Positions 43,168 to 53,387 of a DNA stretch of 64,000 nt are shown here, in pieces. The DNA comes from Thermothelomyces thermophilus ATCC 42464 (taxonomy: Eukaryota > Ascomycota > Sordariomycetes > Sordariales > Chaetomiaceae), in assembly GCF_000226095.1 (NCBI RefSeq), contig NC_016473.1:1860001-1924000 (forward strand), given 5' to 3'. A program made the position numbers and the translations under genes. A model generated the notes under the pieces. That model saw only the letters and a program-made list of their open reading frames with translations. It did not search any database and had not been told where the DNA came from. Numbering within the stretch: the first letter of the stretch is position 1; each line of letters begins with the position of its first letter.

Positions 43168-44522
43168 TCAGCCCATGCCGACAAACTTGAACCAGAGGGG
43201 CCGGCAGTCTTCGTCGTGCAGCCAGGCCTCGCCGTCGGTGAAGCGGCCGGTCACGCAGCCTTTGCATTTGGGCGAGTTCGGGCAGTTGAAGAAGGGAATG
43301 TGTTGATAGCCAATGTCGCGGAACCTAAACCCTTGTGTTAGCGACCGTGCATGCAACATTCCGGCGGCTCCGGTATAATTAACCCACCAATGGATCCGAT
43401 GCTTGTCCTCAAACAGGCCGAGGGCAATGCTGTGCACGGGAGCATCGCCCCAGCGCTCATAGAAGAAGCCGCCAGCCCGGTCGAGGTGGTTAAAGTAGTC
43501 CTCGTACGCCTTGCTCCGCCAGAAGGACATGTCTGCAATCTCGAAATTGCTCCAGAAGTGGCAGGTCGAATACCCGTTGGCCTTCTCGTTGTGGCTCGGA
43601 CGGCGCGTCTTGTCCGTCAGCCAGTTCATGGCGTTGTGCTCGTGCACGTATTCGGGATGCTCATTGATGAACTTGACCGTCTCGGGCCACAAGGTGGGAA
43701 TCGACTCGGGCGAGTCGTACAGGTTGATGGTGAAGCCGTACGTCTTGTTGTTGTCCCGCATGTAGCGGAACACGTCGTAGTCGACGTCGCAGAAGAAGTG
43801 CACATTGGGCTCGACGCGCCAGTAGTACTGCGTATTCTCGAGCGCCGGGTGCTTGTAGAAGAGGCCGCTGTTCCAGCGGCACATCTGGTGGTACGACACC
43901 TTGTCGGCGTACTGCACCTCCTTCTCCTTGAGGATCTTGATCGACTCGGTGAACAGATCGTTGTTGATCCATGACGGCACTTCCCAGTGCTCCTTGGGGA
44001 TCAGTTCTGCGTCTTTGTCAGCTCCATCTCCGACGGGGCGATCCGGGTGCCATACCGTATCTGCACTCGGCCTTTGTCTCAGCCTGTGTCTTTTGCTTGA
44101 ACTCCTCCGTGAACGGGACGTCGTTGAAAAAGGTCCAAGGGTAGTTGAACTTGTGATTCCATGTCCTCTCGAGGTCGCGCATCGACTGCAGCATGCCGTC
44201 AAGCTCTTCGTTCCGCACCAGGGCCAGAAGCGTGGCGTTGATGCGTGCGGTGCCGGCCGGGCCGGGTGCGTACTCCCCGGACGCATATGTCAGAACACCC
44301 TCGGGCTCGCCGGTGGCTATTTCAAGTCAGCAAATGGTTTCCAAGGCCGCCCTGGGCTGTTCAGTGCCTACGGTCTAGATTAGGATCGCGCTCTCTCGAC
44401 AGGAGAGGGACCCTGGCCGGGCTCTTGGGCGATCCTGTTGGCTTGAAAAGCTGCCATACAAAGAAACACCACAGGACAACGCCCGTCAGCGCCAGCGCCC
44501 TCACGGGGCGAGCAACCGCCAT
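43168..44522 (-). CDS. GT15 alpha-1,2-mannosyltransferase (KRE2/MNT1 family)
   Basis: Four exons, 44372-44522, 44056-44316, 43388-44006 and 43168-43324, with introns of 55, 49 and 63 nt, give 395 aa. A type II membrane anchor near the N-terminus (ALTGVVLWCFFVWQLF) is followed by the luminal GT15 domain. Motifs are LLALVRNEELDGMLQSMRDL, YPWTFFNDVPFTEEF, SYHQMCRWNSGLFYKHPAL, YYWRVEPNVHFFCDVDYD and NGYSTCHFWSNFEIADMSFW. The EPNVHFFCDVDYD segment holds the metal/donor-binding acidic cluster, and FYERWGDAPVHSIALGLF is also present. The family adds alpha-1,2-mannose to O- and N-linked glycans in the Golgi. The third intron is 63 nt, free of in-frame stops and a multiple of three. I splice it out because that gives the conserved HWFRDIGYQH. 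Confidence 0.9.
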
Positions 44523-45351
44523 GATGGCTGTCGGTCGGTAGGGTTGCGGCGGGCAGCGTCACGTAGTCGTCGGTTGGGGGGTTGTCTCTCCGCGCTGATC
44601 CCAAGCGTCTAACATTCGCTGCTTACCCGGGCCTCCTCATCTGTATACAGGAACAATCGTGGTTCGGTGGCAGCGCCGAGAATGGCGTTCGTGCTGCTCC
44701 GTTGTTCAAGTCGTCGGTTGTCGTCGGTTCGCGTCGTTTCAAGCCAGCGGCGGCGCGTTCGGTTCAAGTGCGTCGGTTAATCAACCGGGGGCAGCGCTAT
44801 CCTGCTACGCCAAAAACGCAAAAAGGGGCCATACGGCGAAGCTTCACTTCCAAGATGCCAAGTGCCTGCGGTTGTCATCTGATTGCCAAGAACTGCCAAG
44901 CCGGCCAGGCAGATGCGAAGACATGGCTTGTGCGCGGGGTGTGGGGGAGACCTTCCAACGTGAACCGTTCCGCAGCTGCACAAGCCCGCCATGGGAACGG
45001 CAGGAGCAGGTCGTTGAGATCAAGGAACGCGATTTTCCAGTTCAAGGTCGCTTCATTCACCAAGACGGAAAAGTGGAACGCGCTGGACGTATTCCGCTTT
45101 TGCGAATCGCTACTTGCTTACTCTGTCCGGAGAGGCAAGCGTCTTTTTCGTGGTCAACGTTCCACTGTCATGTTTTTGACGCGTCAACACACAACTATCG
45201 CGTACGCAGCGGTGTGTGTACTCCGTATGTACTGTACGTACATCCAGTGACGGCTCGGGTGCTGCTATAAATACACTGGCCCGAAATTGCTCTGGCTAGG
45301 TTTAAACGCCATTTCGACTAGCAGAATGTTTGGGTTGAAGGCCAGAGCAAA
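44523..45351. promoter_or_regulatory. Divergent promoter region, GT15 gene / GCP5
   Basis: This 829-bp spacer holds TACTCCGTA at 45219, a TATAAATA box at 45266-45273 (79 nt before the GCP5 ATG) and the beginning of the upstream reading frame described below. Other open frames here show no motifs. Confidence 0.55.
45266..45273 (+). promoter_or_regulatory. TATA-like box (TATAAATA) of GCP5
   Basis: A consensus TATAAATA lies 79 nt upstream of the GCP5 start codon, at the usual distance for a start of transcription near 45300. Confidence 0.5.
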
Positions 45352-45382
45352 ATGGCACATCTTGCGCAATTGGGGGCGCTGA
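45326..45382 (+). other. Overlapping upstream ORF of GCP5
   Basis: An ATG at 45326 opens an 18-codon frame ending with TGA at 45380-45382. It overlaps the GCP5 start (45352) in another frame. If transcription begins at the TATA box it is in the leader and would lower translation of GCP5. Confidence 0.55.
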
Positions 45383-48170
45383 TAGACGACCTGGTCGCGG
45401 CCGTCGCTGCGATCCCAACGGTATGATCCCCAACTTCTTCTTGTTCTGTCAACAGCAGTAGTTGATGTAATGTATCTAGAGTCAGCATGAAAGGCGAGTC
45501 GCCTGTCGTGAGGCTGTTCTGCGCAGCCTGCGCAGCCACACTTTTACCCGGACAAACCACTTCGAGGTAGAGGACCGGCTGAACGGCCTGGAAGAGCGCT
45601 TCTCTGTCGTGGGCCGAGATGGCCTGGCAGAAGCTCTGCGCGCGCGGCGGGATGCGCTCGAATCATGTCGCGACCAGTTCACTCCCGAAGTTCTGCACTT
45701 ACTTCTTGAGCTTGCCGATCAACCAGCGCAAAAGTCCAACCTCAATGACCTGGACGCGCTGGTCGAGCCTGAGGAGGAAGCTCCACCGCCATTGACCTGG
45801 CGGGATATTGCCAAAGAGGATGGCTGGAAACAGGAAAAGGACATTTGGAGATTCGTCGACTATTCTCTCGGCTCCAGCGATGAGGAGGACGTAGACTGGC
45901 AATCAGAAGCATCTGCCGAGTCCTTGACGACCGCCTCTTCGGCCGACGACCAACGCCATCGCACGGCGCACGACCTAGCCATCAAACCGCAGGGCACCGA
46001 TCTTTTGATGAGGGTTCACGATGCTCAGGGTTGGAGGCATGCGTCTGCAGTGGATGAGAACGGCAGACCCAAGAAGATACCCGTCTCAACGACCCAGTTC
46101 TTCCGCGAGGCTCTCTTCATGCTGGCTGGCCTCGAGACAAGCTTGTTTGACACGAGATGTAGCCCTATTACAAAGTACCAGCTTCGAGGCGTGTCGTGGG
46201 AGTCTTACAAGGCTCTCGCGACGGCATTCTCGGAGTGCGGCCGGAAGCTTGCCCCGTTGCGGGCCTACGTCGAGAACAGAGAGCACTCTCCGCTTTTGCA
46301 GGTATTTCAGGACTGTCTCCAGGAAGCCCTGCGCTCTCTCGACTTGGAGTTATCCTCGATTCAAGCTCGCGTTGTCGCCGCCGAAGAAGATGTCGTCGTG
46401 AGCCTCATTGGGGTGCTCGAAGAGCTCGGCCCGAAACTGGCGCCGCTGTATGTGTTAGCGGATATTGTGTGCCAGGTTCAGGAGGAGCGGAATCCACACG
46501 CATTTCGATATCTCGAACTCCTTTACGACGCCGTTGGGATGGCCCAGTTGCGAGACAGCCGTGCCACGTACACCCTGCTCGGGACCATTTTCCTGGACTG
46601 CTTTCAGGTGTACCTGAAACCGATCCGGCTCTGGATGGAAGAAGGGAAGCTTCTGCAGGGCGACCGAACCTTCTTCGTCCTAGAGTCGCCAACTAAGCTC
46701 CCACTGTCCCAGGTCTGGAAGGGCCAGTTCAACTTGCTACGAACTCCTGAAGGCAACCTGTATGCGCCGCGTTTTCTGAAGCCAGCGATTGATCGCATCT
46801 TCACCGCAGGCAAGAGCATTGTCGTGCTGAAGCACATGAAGCAGCACGAGGCCACCAAGAAATACCAAGCCACCGCAGAGCCAAAGATGGATTTTGCAAC
46901 CGTTTGCCCAGACGACCTCGAGTATGCTCCCTTTGGTGAGCTCTTCGGGCTTGCCTTCCAGGCATGGGTCCAAAGCAAACACCACACGGCAGCCGCAACG
47001 CTCCGAGAGCTGCTCTTTAGCTCATACGGCCTGTCTGAGAGTCTCCACGCGCTACATCACCTCTACCTGATGTCGGACGGCGCAAGATCGGACTCTTTCG
47101 CCTCGTCCATTTTCCGACACCTAGACAACTTCAGTAACAGCTGGCGAGATCGCTTCACCTTGACAGAGATCGCCCAGGAGGCCTTCTCGGCGTGCGTGGA
47201 TACCTACCGCCTCTCTGCGGACATCGATTCGCGCGGTCTCACCCACAGCGCTCTCGCCTGCCGCAACTCCGTTCGCATCAGCCTCCCCGCTATTCGCCTC
47301 CACTACCGCCTCAGTTGGCCCGTCCAAATCGTCATCACTGAGGAGGGGATCCGAGGCTATCAGACCCTCTTCACCTTCCAGCTGCAAGCCCGACGAGCAC
47401 TCTCCATCCTGCGACATCCTATAGCCCCCCTGCAACGACGCGACGGCGGCAGCCGCGGCACAGCCGGCATGGCACGCTACTACCTCTTGCGCAGCAAGCT
47501 CCTCTGGTTTGCCAACGCCATCGTAACCTACCTGACCACCTTGGTTTTCGCGCCGAACACGGCCCGACTCCAGGCGGATCTTCGTAGCAGCACCTCAGCT
47601 GCAACAACGCCAACATCAACGACGCCAACAACAGCGGATGTCGATGACATGATCGCCACGCATGCGGCTTTTGTGTCGCGCATCGTCGAAGAGTCGTGCC
47701 AGGGCGCGAAACTGCGGCCCATCCGTGACGCCATGCTCGACATCTTTGACCTGGCGATTCGGCTCGCGGACGTGCAGCGCGCCGAGGTGGCGAAACTGGA
47801 GGAGGAAGAGATGGAAATCTCCAGATTGTCGGTCATGTCGTCGCCTTTCAAGGCGTCGCCTGCAAGGAAGGGTAGAGATGGTGGCAGGAAGAGGAGGAGC
47901 GTGCTTGATGAGGATGGGGACGTGGATGACGAGGACGAGGGAGGACTGGCTGCGCAGTGGATGGTCGGGAAGAAGGGGGGGAGCGACGAGGGCAAACCGC
48001 ATGCGGTTGTGCTGAAAGAGCTCGAAGCGGATTTTGAGAGGCACTTGAGGTTCGTCACCAGCGGTTTGAGAGGCGTGGCGAGGGCGAGTAAGGAGGAGGC
48101 GGCTGCAAAGTGGGATCTGCTGGCGGAGATGTTGGAGGCTGGGATCAAGGAATCGACCACAATTCATTGA
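45352..48170 (+). CDS. GCP5: Gamma-tubulin complex subunit GCP5 (Mod21 type)
   Basis: Two exons, 45352-45420 and 45480-48170, with a 59-nt intron, give 919 aa. The N-terminal part (MAHLAQLGALIDDLVAAVAA, then FEVEDRLNGLEERFSVVG and DALESCRDQFTPEVLHLLL) matches the GCP5/Mod21 N-terminal domain. An acidic linker follows, then the GCP (Spc97/98) fold. Its segments include TTQFFREALFMLAGLETSLF, LGTIFLDCFQVYLKPIRLWM, FFVLESPTKLPLSQVWKGQF and FGLAFQAWVQSKHHTAAATL, with YRLSWPVQIVITEEGIRGYQ near the C-terminal gamma-tubulin contact. The product is a non-core subunit of the gamma-tubulin ring complex at spindle poles and microtubule nucleation sites. A disordered Ser/Thr loop and an acidic insert (DEDGDVDDEDEGG) occur. 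The acceptor could be CTAG at 45479 or CAG five bases further. Confidence 0.88.
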
Positions 48171-49143
48171 ACGTTTCGTTGTCCTTCAAGCCCTCCCTCT
48201 TCTTGTTCTCAATGCCTGGTACACTGACTGATGTCGACGTTGCGACCCGCCTCATCGCGCGCCCGAAGTTCTGCCGGACGAGACCGCGTTCGCGTTCCCG
48301 GGCCGTTGCCGCCTCCGTAACGACTACAAACGGCGCCGGCGACGGAGGCCGGAAGGCGTCGCCCATTCTACTTCGTTCACACCCCATCGCAGAACACCCT
48401 CCCGTATATTCGCGATGGAGATGCATTTTCGGCGCCAGGGTCCTGGCCCCTGTTCGCGCGGTCGTTCCGGGCTGTCGTCGAGGATGCGAACTAACCTGCG
48501 TCCGACCCTCGCGGCCCGCGGGGGCTTGGACTGGCAAAGAAAGTGCATGTTGAGCTTACCGCAGGCTGGGCAGCCACTCATATATATACGAAAACTGGAT
48601 TACGGATTATAAGCGATTTGCATCGCCCAGGGGCTCTTTTCGAGCAACGTGGGATGATTCCACGGTTTGTGGCCCTCTCGAGCCAGCGACGTTCTCTCTC
48701 TTCAGCATTTAAGCGCCGGCAAGCGAGATGACCGCGTGGCGGGAGCGTCAGAAAACCAACGGGTCAGGTTAGGGCCGGGTTGCTTACCCGGGAACTTCTG
48801 GAGATCGATGTATCATTGCTCCCGAACTGGTTGGGTTCCTGAGTGCTAGGGCTCGTAGACACATTCGACAGTCGTTATCTGCCGTACTGTATATCTAAGC
48901 AGCCTCCGCACGGTAGATCGGTCCCGGCATCGCTCCGCGAACTTATCTGCATAGGTGTATGCAATACTTCGAGAGCCAGTCCTTGCTACGGGGGCTATGC
49001 GCCAAGCTTGCGGGCTCACTCTAGGCCCCATCGGCGTGCATTGGCATTGCCATAACATCACAGCCCGACAGGTATCTATTAGTTATGGCTATCTGGAACG
49101 TAGTATATCTGACTGCCCTATGTCCGGGATGGGGACCTGTCAT
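48171..49143. other. Convergent intergenic region GCP5 - kinase-like gene
   Basis: The GCP5 3' UTR lies at the left. A 6-bp stem CCGGGT...ACCCGG sits at 48775-48791. No coding frame with recognisable features is seen. Composition is AT-richer than in GCP5, which fits the edge of an accessory block. Confidence 0.45.
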
Positions 49144-50064
49144 TCACACTACATTACTTCCCTTGTACTCCTGCCTTTGCCGGGCAAGAAATTCCTGACA
49201 CTTCCGCACACAAAAGTCATGTTCTTCCCGCGACAGACGAACAGCACTGCCTTCCTCGCACAACATGCCGACAACCCGTTGAATAGCTGCTTCTACATCT
49301 TCCATACTGTCGTAGTTTAAGTGCCAACAAGACGAGACAATATGGCCGAATACACCGTCGTCTTCGGTTGGTGGGTACTCCCCCCGGAGAAGGGCCTCGT
49401 ACATTTTCTTGAATTCCTCAGGCGTCTCCCACTGGCCATAGGGCACCTCTCCAGTACGGATAGTGTAGATGCAGGAACCGATCGCGAACTGTTCATGCGC
49501 AGGGCCGGCGGCTGCATTCTTACACGGGCGATAGAAAGGGTATGTCGCTGCCTCGACCTTGCATCCCCGCTTCTGAGCCCGCCCGAAGTCGCAGACCTTA
49601 ACATGTTCGGTCTCGTCCAGGAGAATGTTTTCCGGTCGTAGGTCGCCGTGGAAGAAGTCAAGTCTCTCGAGCCAGGACGCAGCGCTTGCGATCTCCTTGA
49701 TCCAGGAGAATTGCCGTTCCTCCGGAATAGGAGTCGCGAATCGGTGGCTAAGACGCCTTTCTAGAGTGTTGGGCTCGAACCTTAGGAAGATAGCCATCTC
49801 TGTAGATAAAAAATACTGAACGATGTTTGGGTGTGGTGGTTTGGTAGCCAGTTCTTCGTATAGAGCTCGCTCTCGCCGTAATATTTCTAAATTCTCGGCG
49901 GCCCTGGCCTCTTCACCTGCGGTGCCGTTGAGGATGCGGTGTGCGATCTTCACGACAATGGCAGTATCTGGAAGTCGAAATATGTGGCCATATCCACCAC
50001 GATTAAGGTATACTATCCCGCGGAAGGGATTGAAAAGCTTCCTTTGCGCGGAATGTTGTGTCAT
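49144..50064 (-). CDS. Atypical protein kinase-like protein 1
   Basis: A single exon encodes 306 aa, a small free-standing kinase-like domain. The glycine-rich loop is YLNRGGYGHIFRL (residues 19-31). The ATP-anchoring lysine is K39 (AIVVKIAH). An alpha-C glutamate is probable in ENLEILRRERALYEEL. The catalytic loop reads HGDLRPENILLD (139-150), with Gly in place of the Arg of the usual HRD. The magnesium motif DFG is intact at 159-161. No APE motif follows; the activation segment reads ATYPFYRP. The key residues for phosphotransfer (K, D, N, DFG) are present, so it may be active. The start is the first ATG, and codon use is less GC-biased than in GCP5 or YJU2. It faces a second kinase-like gene across 570 bp. 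Confidence 0.75.
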   Translation of the reverse strand: MTQHSAQRKLFNPFRGIVYLNRGGYGHIFRLPDTAIVVKIAHRILNGTAGEEARAAENLEILRRERALYEELATKPPHPNIVQYFLSTEMAIFLRFEPNTLERRLSHRFATPIPEERQFSWIKEIASAASWLERLDFFHGDLRPENILLDETEHVKVCDFGRAQKRGCKVEAATYPFYRPCKNAAAGPAHEQFAIGSCIYTIRTGEVPYGQWETPEEFKKMYEALLRGEYPPTEDDGVFGHIVSSCWHLNYDSMEDVEAAIQRVVGMLCEEGSAVRLSREEHDFCVRKCQEFLARQRQEYKGSNVV

Positions 50065-50634
50065 TGTAGGACGTCGTAAGCCCGATAGACCTGAAGGAAA
50101 GGCTGTAAAAAAATAGAGGATTGTTTTGGTCGCCGCCTGATGCTGTTGATAGCTGACCCCGAGGTATCTGGTAGCCGAGACATTCGGAACACGCGAGACA
50201 AGTTTTCTCGGTCATTGATAAATCGAGGACGAAATCTCAGAATATCCAGGCGGCTCATAGTGTACGATGACCTGGAACACAATGGAAGGCAAGGTCCGAT
50301 CCTAACCAGTTTTGAAGGTGCCCTTTCGGTCGGGTGGCGCAATCACCTTGCCGATTTAGGTAGGTACGTACTGTACCTTAGCTTTGCCGTTGGGGGCCGT
50401 TTCTGGCGGGCTTCCGGACGGCTTGCATCTTTTTGCTCCAGAAGGCTCACTGCATAGCCATGTCCGTTGTGCATGGCGCGCGTGTCTCATCGCTGCCAAT
50501 CAAAGGGCTAAGCCAGGGCAGGTTGGCCGACCTCACTTCCGCAGCGGCTGCCGTAAGTGAATCTCTTGATCTCCACAAATCACATCACCGCAGCGCTGCA
50601 TCACCGTCAAAGCCTCAATTTTGGCAGCATAGAC
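50065..50634. promoter_or_regulatory. Shared divergent promoter of the two kinase-like genes
   Basis: The 570-bp spacer separates the two divergent ATGs. TAGTGTA lies at 50258 and a donor-like GTAAGT at 50553, which might mark a leader intron. No other gene is seen. Confidence 0.5.
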
Positions 50635-51402
50635 ATGATGTCCCACAACGAACCATGGCCGCCACTTCCACCCGACGTCGACACTACCAAGCTCGAGGTC
50701 GAAATGCCTGAGCTCGCCGTCTCCGCAAACAGCACGCTTTACAGAGTCAAGGGGCAGCCGTCCACGGTCTACAAGTTCAGAGGGCATCCTCGCGAATACC
50801 AACTTCAAAAGGCGGCCGGCGATTGCGCCATCCCGGTCCGTGGGCGGGTGCTAGGCAAGTCAACCGTCGGAACCGGTCATGTCGTCTTCTTTGGCTTCCT
50901 GATGGATCTTGCCGCTCCGATCCCAAAGACTTTGTCACTACCGCAGCGCCGGGATATCATGCATCAAATGATCCGCACCATCCAGCAATTGCATGCGAAG
51001 CGAATCGTCCACGGAGATATCAAGCTCGAAAACATGCTTCTTGACAGCCGCGGTAAGCTACGACTCTGTGATTTCGCCGAGGGGCGGTATCTCGACGAGG
51101 ACGAGCGTGTCTGGGAAGGCAACTCTACATGGCATTTCGAGTCACCAAACAGGCTTCGGAGAGGTGAAGGGCTCGGACACCGCCTGCCACCGCCAATCAT
51201 CGAGGGTGACCTGTACGGCCTCGGCCTGAGCATCTGGCAGTTGTATACGGGCAGAACCCCGCACGAGGATATGGTTATCGACGACCTAGGTCTCAAGGAG
51301 AGGCAACGGAATGGACAGACGGTCAATGTGGCCGAGGTAGGAGATCCCGAGGCTCGTGATATCATTGCAAAGCTTCTCTGCCGAGGAGGGGCGCGCATTT
51401 GA
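50635..51402 (+). CDS. Atypical protein kinase-like protein 2
   Basis: A single exon encodes 255 aa. No clear glycine-rich loop is visible. K47 in STVYKFRGHPREYQLQ could be the ATP lysine and E54 the helix-C glutamate. The catalytic loop is intact as HGDIKLENMLLD (126-137), again with HGD in place of HRD. The metal motif is DFA at 146-148 instead of DFG (LRLCDFAEGRY). Downstream the helical lobe keeps EGDLYGLGLSIWQLYTGRTP, which includes the DxxxxG motif of kinase subdomain IX. The changed DFA and missing loop point to a pseudokinase or a very divergent kinase. Two adjacent ATGs (50635 and 50638) are possible starts. Shared HGD loops and divergent placement suggest the pair is related, although overall similarity looks low. 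Confidence 0.7.
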   Translation: MMSHNEPWPPLPPDVDTTKLEVEMPELAVSANSTLYRVKGQPSTVYKFRGHPREYQLQKAAGDCAIPVRGRVLGKSTVGTGHVVFFGFLMDLAAPIPKTLSLPQRRDIMHQMIRTIQQLHAKRIVHGDIKLENMLLDSRGKLRLCDFAEGRYLDEDERVWEGNSTWHFESPNRLRRGEGLGHRLPPPIIEGDLYGLGLSIWQLYTGRTPHEDMVIDDLGLKERQRNGQTVNVAEVGDPEARDIIAKLLCRGGARI

Positions 51403-52457
51403 TGGCGTAGTTGGCGGTGTTCAGCTCCGAAGTTGCTAGGATTTGGGCCTCCCTAACGTCTAATAGCTCTACATTCTCGGTCTCCATTCCTCCTCTCTTC
51501 TCAGACTTCTCTTTCCCACTCACGCCCTCGCCTGGGTCGCCAAACCTGACCAGCATGATTGGCCCTCAATTTCTTTTGTCAACAACTCTCAGCTCCACGT
51601 GTTAAAACGATCCTGCCCCGTTCCCCGCTTCCCCAGGAAGCGTCGTCTCTCACCCCTTCTACTCGACTTGCCGCGCTGCATCCCGGTCAATGCACTCAGT
51701 CCAGGTGCGGTCCCAGAGGCATCGCGACCGAGGGCAGCTAGGAATAAGATCGGCGACGCGTTAGCAGAGTTTAGGGTTACAAGGCAAATGTCAGAATCAC
51801 ACCGCGATGTTGATAAGGAACGGATCTCAGAAACGGAATAGGTAAAATTGAGCGGGTACGCGTTCTCGACCGTTTGATTTCCAGATAGCGTTTTGAGCAC
51901 GTGACCCACGTACTGCTAAGTCAGCAACTTGAGCCCGAAAAAAGAAGTTAATCACCGAATCCAGATTCGCGTTTTCGCCCTCCTATAATAACGACAGCTT
52001 TTGGTCTTTGTTGTTATTCAAAGGGTGCGGGTTCCTGTCTTTAAAGCTACCGGTTCTGGACCCTTCTGAGCAGACACGGAACTTTTAGCTGCAAAAAGAC
52101 TGTAGTGTAAGGCAGGCAGGAACTGTTACATAGTTACATAAGTAACCTTTGTTGGGCAGCTGATTGGCTTGGCGGCCCAGCGCGGTGGCGCTGCCAAACT
52201 GCCGCTCTTCGCTGAAGGGACTAACTACTCGGCGCGCCTTGTCACGGATACAACAACCTCAGCATCAATCAACTTGTCGCCATCCGTGAAAACCATTCCC
52301 CCTCACCTCCCTTTTCTTCTTCTTACTCGCTTTTTGCGGGCCTGCCATTTACCCACTTGCTCGACAGCAAGGCAAGCCAAAGATAATTTTTTTTTTAAAA
52401 AAAAAAAAAACAAAGTTCGGTTCTTAAACAAGCAGACCGTCGACAAGCGCTGCCACC
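51403..52457. other. Intergenic, kinase-like gene 2 - YJU2
   Basis: The left part is the 3' region of the kinase-like gene. TAGTGTA occurs at 52103. A poly-T/poly-A pair (52388-52412) lies just before the YJU2 start and is probably in its 5' leader. No gene is recognised. Confidence 0.5.
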
Positions 52458-53387
52458 ATGTCCGAACGCAAAGTCCTCACCAAGTACTACCCCCCGGACT
52501 TCGACCCGTCGCTGGTCGGGCGCGCGCGCAAACCAAAGACGCAGGGGCCCAAGGTGCAGACGGTGCGGCTGATGGCGCCCTTCTCGCTGCGCTGCGTCTC
52601 GTGCGGCGAGTACATGTACCGGGGGCGCAAGTTCAACGCGCGCAAGGAGACGCCGCCGGGGGAGAAGTACCTGGGCATCCAGCTGTACCGCTTCTACATC
52701 CGGTGCACGCGGTGCTCGGCCGAGATCGTGTTCCGGACGGACCCCAAGAACCAGGACTACGTGGTCGAGCGGGGCGCCAAGCGCAACACGGACCCGTGGA
52801 AGCGCGGGCTGGACGGCGGGCAGGAGGAGGAGGAGACGGTCGAGCAGCGGCTGGACCGGCTGGAGCGCGAGATGGCCGAGGCCGAGGGCGAGGAGGAGCG
52901 CAACGCGATGGCGGAGCTCGAGGCCAAGACGGAGGACGCCAAGCGCGAGATGGCGGTCGCCGACGCCCTGGACGAGATCCGGAACCGGAACGCCAGGCTG
53001 GAGAGGGCCCAGAGGGAGGGCGGCGCCGACGTGCTGGAGGCGGTCGTCGCCGGCGTGCTGAGGCCCGAGGAGGAGGAGAGGAGGCGGCAGGAGGAGGAGG
53101 ACGCGGAGGCGGCGAGGAGGGCGTTTGCGTTTGCGCGGCGGCAGGAGGTGCTCGAGGAGGTCGTCGAGGAGGAGGAGGACGAAGGGGGAAATGCCGGGCC
53201 GGGTTCGGGATCCGGCTCCGGCTCCGCCTCAGCGGGAGCGTCCACGTCCGGCTCGCATCCGGCCTCGGCCATCGCGACACCCGACGTCGCGCAGCCACCG
53301 CCCCCGCCGAGCTTTAAGCGGCAAGTCAAGAAGAAGAAGGACCACGCCGCGTTGCTGGGCATCAAGAAAAAGCAGCCGCTTGTCTAA
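52458..53387 (+). CDS. YJU2: Splicing factor Yju2 (CWC16/CCDC94)
   Basis: A single exon encodes 309 aa. The N-terminus MSERKVLTKYYPPDFDPSLV is the family signature. It is followed by QTVRLMAPFSLRCVSCGEYM and YRGRKFNARKET, then LYRFYIRCTRCSAEIVFRTD. The cysteines C46/C49 and C83/C86 form the zinc-binding knuckles. Next come DYVVERGAKRN and a long charged coiled coil, then a Gly-Ser tract and a basic C-terminus (FKRQVKKKKDHAALLGIKKK). Yju2 joins the spliceosome with the Prp19 complex and positions the branch helix for the first catalytic step. An ATG in a good context (CCACCATGTCC) supports the start. The Gly-Ser and poly-Glu runs are low complexity, as in other fungal Yju2 proteins. Confidence 0.95.
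   Translation: MSERKVLTKYYPPDFDPSLVGRARKPKTQGPKVQTVRLMAPFSLRCVSCGEYMYRGRKFNARKETPPGEKYLGIQLYRFYIRCTRCSAEIVFRTDPKNQDYVVERGAKRNTDPWKRGLDGGQEEEETVEQRLDRLEREMAEAEGEEERNAMAELEAKTEDAKREMAVADALDEIRNRNARLERAQREGGADVLEAVVAGVLRPEEEERRRQEEEDAEAARRAFAFARRQEVLEEVVEEEEDEGGNAGPGSGSGSGSASAGASTSGSHPASAIATPDVAQPPPPPSFKRQVKKKKDHAALLGIKKKQPLV

Noticed and set aside
44523-45250. Long open frames in the GT15/GCP5 spacer
   Set aside because: They overlap on both strands, lack motifs and end within the promoter of GCP5.
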